64,000 nt of DNA, taken from contig NZ_BCSM01000008.1 of assembly GCF_001570865.1 (NCBI RefSeq), positions 49,519 through 113,518 of the forward strand, written 5' to 3'. The DNA comes from Rothia kristinae NBRC 15354. GTDB taxonomy: Bacteria > Actinomycetota > Actinomycetes > Actinomycetales > Micrococcaceae. Shown here in pieces: positions 60,212 through 64,000 of the stretch; the stretch's first letter is position 1; every line of letters starts with the position of its first letter. The notes beneath the pieces were generated by a model. That model did no database searches. It was not told the DNA's origin and saw only the letters and a list, made by a program, of their open reading frames with translations. A program made the position numbers and the translations under genes.

Positions 60212-61735
60212 ATGTCTCTGACCGCCTCACCCAAGGATCCGCAGGCGCTGCGCCACGGAACCGAAGCCACCATCGCCCCTGAGGACGACGCGCTGCACCA
60301 GGGCCTCGGCCCGCGTCAGCTGCAGATGATCGCGATCGGCGGGGCCATCGGCACCGGCCTGTTCCTCGGGGCCGGCGGGCGCCTGGAGCAGGCCGGGCCC
60401 TCCCTGGCCCTGATCTACGCGGTGTGCGGATTCATGGGCTATCTCATCCTGCGGGCCCTCGGCGAGCTGGTGGTGCACCGGCCTTCCTCCGGCTCCTTCG
60501 TCTCCTACGCCCGGGAGCTGTTCGGGGAGAAGGCCGCCTACGTCTCCGGGTGGATGTACTGGCTGTTCTGGTCCACCACCGCGATCGTGGACTCCACCGC
60601 CATCGCCATCTACGTCGCCTGGTTCGGCCGCTACTCCGAGGCCGTCGCCGCGATCCCGCAGGGCGTCACGGCCTTCGCGGTGGTCGCCGTCGTGGTGGCC
60701 GCCAATCTCATCTCCGTGAAGGTCTTCGGGGAGATGGAGTTCTGGTTCGCGCTCATCAAGGTCGCGGCCCTGGTGATCTTCCTGGTGGTCGGGGTGATCA
60801 TGGTCTTCACCGGCACCCCCAACGACCAGCCCTCGGGACTGAGCCTGATCACCGACCACGGCGGGCTGTTCCCCCGCGGGGTGCTGCCCGCGCTGCTGAT
60901 CACCCAGGGCGTGGTCTTCGCCTACGCCGGCATCGAGCTGGTGGGCACCACCTCCGGGGAGACCCGCGACGCCGAGCGGATCATCCCCAAGGCCATCAAC
61001 ACGGTGATCCTGCGCATCGCGGTGTTCTACGTCGGTTCGGTGCTGCTGCTGTGCCTGCTGCTGCCCTACACCGCCTACTCCGCGGATGAATCCCCGTTCG
61101 TCACGTTCTTCTCCAGCATCGGCGTGGACGCCGCCGGTCCGATCATGCAGCTGGTGGTCATCACCGCCGCCCTGTCCTCCCTGAACGCGGGCCTGTACTC
61201 CACGGGACGGATCATGCATTCGATGGCGATGGCCGGCTCCGCTCCGCGCTTCGCCCGGCACCTGACCCGCTCCGGGGTGCCGTGGGGCGGGATCGTGCTC
61301 ACCGCCGCCGTGGCGATGGTGGGGGTGGTGCTGAACTTCCTGGTGCCGGCCCAGGCCTTCGAGATCGTGCTGAACTTCGCCTCGATCGGCATCATGTCCA
61401 CGTGGGTCGCGATCATCGCCTGCCATCTGCGCTTCCGGAGCCTGGCCCGCGCCGGCCGGTACCGGATCCCCGGCTACCGGATGCCCGGTGCGCCCTTCAC
61501 GGACTGGCTGGTTCTGGCGTTCCTCGCCGGGGTGGTGGTGCTCATCGCCCGGGACTACCCGGTGGGCACCTGGACCCTCGGCGCGGCCCTGCTGCTGATC
61601 CCCCTGCTGATCCTCGGCTGGTTCGCCGTGCGCGGACGGGTCCTGGAGATCGCCGCGCAGCGGGAGGGATACACCGGCCTGAACCCGGTGGTCCCGCAGC
61701 GTCCGGCGGCCCGTCGGAGCCGGGACGCTCGGTAG
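60212..61735 (+). CDS. AAT-family amino-acid permease (paralogue 4)
   Basis: 507 residues from the ATG at 60212 (GAAGGG about 12 bases upstream); an earlier in-frame start would add 27 Pro/Arg-rich residues. Twelve helices; motifs [57 protein letters not shown] and the [22 protein letters not shown] block shared with paralogue 3. One oddity is AWFGRYSEAV where the others have KWFGQY. The second half is nearer to paralogue 2 ([22 protein letters not shown]), suggesting mosaic ancestry. The hydrolase-like gene follows after 13 bases. Confidence 0.9.
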   Translation: MSLTASPKDPQALRHGTEATIAPEDDALHQGLGPRQLQMIAIGGAIGTGLFLGAGGRLEQAGPSLALIYAVCGFMGYLILRALGELVVHRPSSGSFVSYARELFGEKAAYVSGWMYWLFWSTTAIVDSTAIAIYVAWFGRYSEAVAAIPQGVTAFAVVAVVVAANLISVKVFGEMEFWFALIKVAALVIFLVVGVIMVFTGTPNDQPSGLSLITDHGGLFPRGVLPALLITQGVVFAYAGIELVGTTSGETRDAERIIPKAINTVILRIAVFYVGSVLLLCLLLPYTAYSADESPFVTFFSSIGVDAAGPIMQLVVITAALSSLNAGLYSTGRIMHSMAMAGSAPRFARHLTRSGVPWGGIVLTAAVAMVGVVLNFLVPAQAFEIVLNFASIGIMSTWVAIIACHLRFRSLARAGRYRIPGYRMPGAPFTDWLVLAFLAGVVVLIARDYPVGTWTLGAALLLIPLLILGWFAVRGRVLEIAAQREGYTGLNPVVPQRPAARRSRDAR

Positions 61736-61748
61736 GCGGTCTCGGGAT

Positions 61749-62582
61749 ATGGGTGCGGTGCGCGGGCGGCGGATGCTGCGCACGGTCGGCGTCCTGCTCC
61801 TCGCGGCGGCGCTGATCCTGGTCGCGGCCGTGGTGCGGCCCCGCGCCCAGGACGACGCGCAGGGACGGTACTTCCAGGACTTCTCCGACGGGCAGCGCAC
61901 CAGCCGGTACCACGTGCTCGACGGCGGGGTGGACCGCTCCCGCCCCGTGGGGGTCGCCTTCTTCTTCGATGGGGACAGCACCGGGGAGGACGCCTGGTTC
62001 TGGAACCCGTACGGGGCGCAGATCCGCGCGATGGCCGCGGAGGTCAACCGCCGCAACCTGGTGCTGGTCCCGGTGCTCTCCCCGGAGGCCGAGGAGGCGG
62101 AGAACCCCGATGATCAGATCACCTGGTGGCTGCGGCAGCGCGACGACGGCGCGTGGTTCCGGGCCCTGGCCCGGCACCTGCTTCGCACCGAGCACCTGGA
62201 CGCCTCCCGCTTGTGGCTGACCGGATACTCCGGCGGGGCCGACTTCATCACGGACGAGGCGCTGGCCCGGGACTCCGGGTGGATCCGCGGCGGCGGGGCG
62301 ACGATCGTCGGCGGGGGCGAAGGCGACGGCTTCCCGACCGCCCCGAGCGCCGCCGTGAAGGGCATGGCCCTGACCTGGCACGAGGGCACCGAGGATGTGC
62401 CGGCCCAGGACGATCCGCAGGGCTGGTCCGGGACCACGGCCGGACGCGCCGGGTGGCGGCAGTATCGGGACGCCGGGTTCACCCGCGCGCGCTTCCAGAC
62501 CGTGCCGGGAGCGGATCACGGCGGCTACGACGTCCACGCGCTGCTGGAGGAGGACCTGGAGCGCGAGGCCGCCGGCCGGTGA
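61749..62582 (+). CDS. membrane-anchored or secreted alpha/beta-hydrolase-like protein
   Basis: 277 residues; an ATG eight codons in is also possible. Residues 9-28 (MLRTVGVLLLAAALILVAAVV) form a signal anchor. The rest looks like an alpha/beta hydrolase of the poly(hydroxyalkanoate) depolymerase/feruloyl esterase kind: VGVAFFFDGDSTGEDAWF, LVLVPVLSP, the nucleophile elbow LWLTGYSGGADFI with Ser in GYSGG, and a C-terminal His in PGADHGGYDVH. An Asp acid is not pinned down. The substrate is unknown. Spacing of 13 bases from permease 4 suggests read-through expression. Confidence 0.65.
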   Translation: MGAVRGRRMLRTVGVLLLAAALILVAAVVRPRAQDDAQGRYFQDFSDGQRTSRYHVLDGGVDRSRPVGVAFFFDGDSTGEDAWFWNPYGAQIRAMAAEVNRRNLVLVPVLSPEAEEAENPDDQITWWLRQRDDGAWFRALARHLLRTEHLDASRLWLTGYSGGADFITDEALARDSGWIRGGGATIVGGGEGDGFPTAPSAAVKGMALTWHEGTEDVPAQDDPQGWSGTTAGRAGWRQYRDAGFTRARFQTVPGADHGGYDVHALLEEDLEREAAGR

Positions 62583-62886
62583 TGGTGCGCCGGTCCAGCG
62601 GCGATCCGGTGCCGATCCCGCGACGTGCGCCGTGTTTGAGGGACGCGGTCTTCGAAGATCAGCTGAGAATTTCCGCCCCGGAGCCCGCCGGATGCAACCA
62701 TCTGCGGAGCGACCGCGCAGGTCGCGCCGGGGAAGGCGCGTGTTCGAATATCACGGAACGGTGAACATTCTGGTCTGGACGGTCAGATTCGTGACGTTTC
62801 CTCTATAGACTCCATGGTGCCCGCGAGTCTCCGGCATCACAGCCGAGGGTGCGGGAGATCCCGTCACCTCACCCAGGAGCCTTCGA
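62583..62886 (+). promoter_or_regulatory. AT-richer intergenic region with promoter of the CAP-protein gene
   Basis: No gene is seen. TAGACT at 62806-62811 is the likely -10 box, giving a leader of about 70 bases that ends in AGGAG. GGTGAACATTCTGG at 62760 shares GAACATTCT with the region before the 24.3 kb secreted-protein gene. GTGACG (62791) and TCACGG (62751) could be half-sites. I looked for a c-di-AMP riboswitch, often found before wall-hydrolase genes, and did not see its core. Confidence 0.45.
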
Positions 62887-63954
62887 GTGAACAGCACCAC
62901 CGCATCCTCCCGCGCCGGTCGGTACGTCCCCCAGCACAGCACCCGTCGCGGTCCCCGGGCCCACCGGGGCCGCCGCCCGCTCGGGACCCGCCCGCTGACC
63001 GCCGCGGCCCTGGCCACCGCGCTGGCGGCCGGGACCTTCGCCACCGGGCAGCTCGCCGACGCGCCGGTCGCCCAGGCCGCGCAGTCCGACATCGTGCAGG
63101 TCTCCGCCGCCCAGCGCGCCGCGGACCAGCAGAAGCTGCTGGACTCCATCAACTCCTACCGCCGCTCCCTCGGCCTGAAACCGGTCCGGTACTCCCAGAC
63201 CCTCACGAACATCGAACAGGCCCACTCGGATGCCCAGGTGCGCGACGAGAGCTTCTACCACACCGACCAGTTCATGACGGATTCCCGGGCCGGGCGCTGG
63301 ACCCACGTCAACGAGGTCATCGCCCGGTCCTATCAGAGCGACGTCAACCAGCTGCTGGCGTGGTGGAAGACCTCCGCCGCCCACAACGCCGCGATCACCA
63401 GCCCCAAGGCCGAGGTCATCGGCATCGCCCTGACCTACGCGGACGGCTCCCTGCAGCGCACCGGCCAGCCGTGGCGGCTGCTGGGCACCGTGAACCTCTA
63501 CGGCTATGCCAACGGCGGCGCCCCCGCGGATGCGACCACCACCGTGGCCGGCGGTGCGGTCACCGTCCCGGCGGCCCAGGTGCAGCCCCAGGCCGCGGCC
63601 GCCTACAGTCCGTACGGGGCGATCGGGGTGACCTGGCGGAACTTCGGCGGGACCGCGGGCTTCGGCACCCCCGTGATGGCCGAGGCCCCCGCCGCGGACG
63701 GCGGCCGCTACCAGCGCTTCGTCAAGGACGGGCGGTACACCAAGGTCATGTGGAGCTCCAGCACCGGCACGCACTACATCAAGGAGTACGGCGGCATCGG
63801 CGCGACCTGGTCCCGGGCCGGCTACGAGCGCGGCTACGGCTACCCCGTGACCAACGAGTACCGCGTGGGCCGGGAGATGCACCAGCGCTTCTCCGGCGGC
63901 TACACCATCAAGTGGGATTCGGTGACCCAGCGAACCTGGGTCGAGCAATCCTGA
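62887..63954 (+). CDS. secreted CAP-domain protein with LGFP-like repeats
   Basis: 355 residues from the GTG at 62887 (AGGAG eight bases upstream). An Arg-rich start and hydrophobic stretch (LTAAALATALAAGTFATG..AQAAQ) form a long signal peptide, cut near residue 62. A CAP/SCP-like domain covers about 75-205: LLDSINSYRRSLGLKPVRYSQTLTNIEQAHSDAQ, FYHTDQFM, WTHVNEVIAR, WKTSAAHNAAITSPKAEVIGIAL. The C-terminal 115 residues hold two LGFP-like units (GAIGVTWRNFGGTAGFGTPV, GGIGATWSRAGYERGYGYPV) with aromatic QRF repeats between, a wall-binding module in actinobacteria. Function unknown; probably a cell-envelope protein. Confidence 0.85.
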   Translation: MNSTTASSRAGRYVPQHSTRRGPRAHRGRRPLGTRPLTAAALATALAAGTFATGQLADAPVAQAAQSDIVQVSAAQRAADQQKLLDSINSYRRSLGLKPVRYSQTLTNIEQAHSDAQVRDESFYHTDQFMTDSRAGRWTHVNEVIARSYQSDVNQLLAWWKTSAAHNAAITSPKAEVIGIALTYADGSLQRTGQPWRLLGTVNLYGYANGGAPADATTTVAGGAVTVPAAQVQPQAAAAYSPYGAIGVTWRNFGGTAGFGTPVMAEAPAADGGRYQRFVKDGRYTKVMWSSSTGTHYIKEYGGIGATWSRAGYERGYGYPVTNEYRVGREMHQRFSGGYTIKWDSVTQRTWVEQS

Positions 63955-64000
63955 TCCCGACGTCGGTCCCGGGCCCCATCCGGTGCGGCGGGTCCCGCCG

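Noticed and set aside
59943..60221. A 92-codon protein upstream of permease 4
   Set aside because: Composition is Arg/His/Pro-rich, there is no ribosome site, and it runs across the -10 box and the structured leader.
49063..61735. Composite transposon formed by the permease pairs
   Set aside because: The similarity is confined to coding sequence, all four run in the same direction, and no transposase or terminal repeats were seen.
62583..62886. c-di-AMP (ydaO) riboswitch before the CAP-protein gene
   Set aside because: The conserved core strings were not found; only unrelated GC-rich words are present.

Overview
The window is high-GC, densely packed DNA from an actinobacterium, probably a Micrococcales member close to Micrococcaceae (Kocuria- or Micrococcus-like). 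This rests on the strong G/C third-position bias, the DUF3151 and HdeD genes, a BioQ-like biotin operator, DtxR-type iron boxes, and many TANNNT -10 boxes placed so that transcripts start at or next to the start codon. The genus is a guess. I saw no rRNA, tRNA, CRISPR array, prophage or insertion sequence. No dedicated transcription-factor gene is visible either, although several operators are.

Layout. 1-2.6 kb: the end of an exopolysaccharide locus (PelF-like glycosyltransferase and a GHL15-type glycosidase). 2.7-5.7 kb: an acyl-CoA/valine catabolism run (dienoyl-CoA reductase-like SDR, 3-hydroxyisobutyryl-CoA hydrolase, enoyl-CoA hydratase). 5.7-6.8 kb: a repeat-rich intergenic zone around a small membrane protein, then an iron-boxed SIP-like protein. 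7.5-9.2 kb: a fumarate reductase/succinate dehydrogenase-type flavoprotein. 9.2-13.6 kb (minus): Gfo/Idh oxidoreductase, acyl-CoA synthetase and HdeD genes with overlapping ends, then nadE. 13.9-18.3 kb: acyl-CoA dehydrogenase, a glutamate synthase-like FMN protein (minus) and pabB. 18.4-25.3 kb: DASS carboxylate transporter, a secreted lipoprotein, ClC channel, pyrE, a TrmH methyltransferase, and a frameshifted paralogue of the lipoprotein.

25.6-28.9 kb: fba, DUF3151, ald and a DUF4870 protein. 29.1-34.2 kb: a 1288-residue secreted subtilisin with three SLH repeats, facing a polysaccharide pyruvyl transferase. The two could be one cell-surface anchoring module, because SLH domains bind pyruvylated wall polymers. 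34.4-36.7 kb: purA and corA. 36.7-39.9 kb: a siderophore importer (two FecCD permeases, divergent binding protein, no ATPase gene). 40-47.4 kb: glycerate kinase, thiolase, a HicA-like fusion protein, a CPA1 antiporter and a single-chain PTS permease. 47.6-48.8 kb: a MetE-like methyltransferase. 49-61.7 kb: four paralogous AAT-family amino-acid permeases in two pairs, flanking ilvD and the bioBAD operon. 61.7-64 kb: an alpha/beta-hydrolase-like protein and a secreted CAP/LGFP-repeat protein.

The most unusual signal lies between the genes: long perfect or near-perfect hairpins at gene ends. One stem word recurs 13 times at three loci. A second hairpin type keeps a similar loop and outer edge but has a different stem. 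Other intergenic regions carry a four-copy palindromic operator array (nadE/acyl-CoA dehydrogenase), a BioQ-type site over the bioB start codon, and an iron-box-like site where two divergent -10 boxes overlap.
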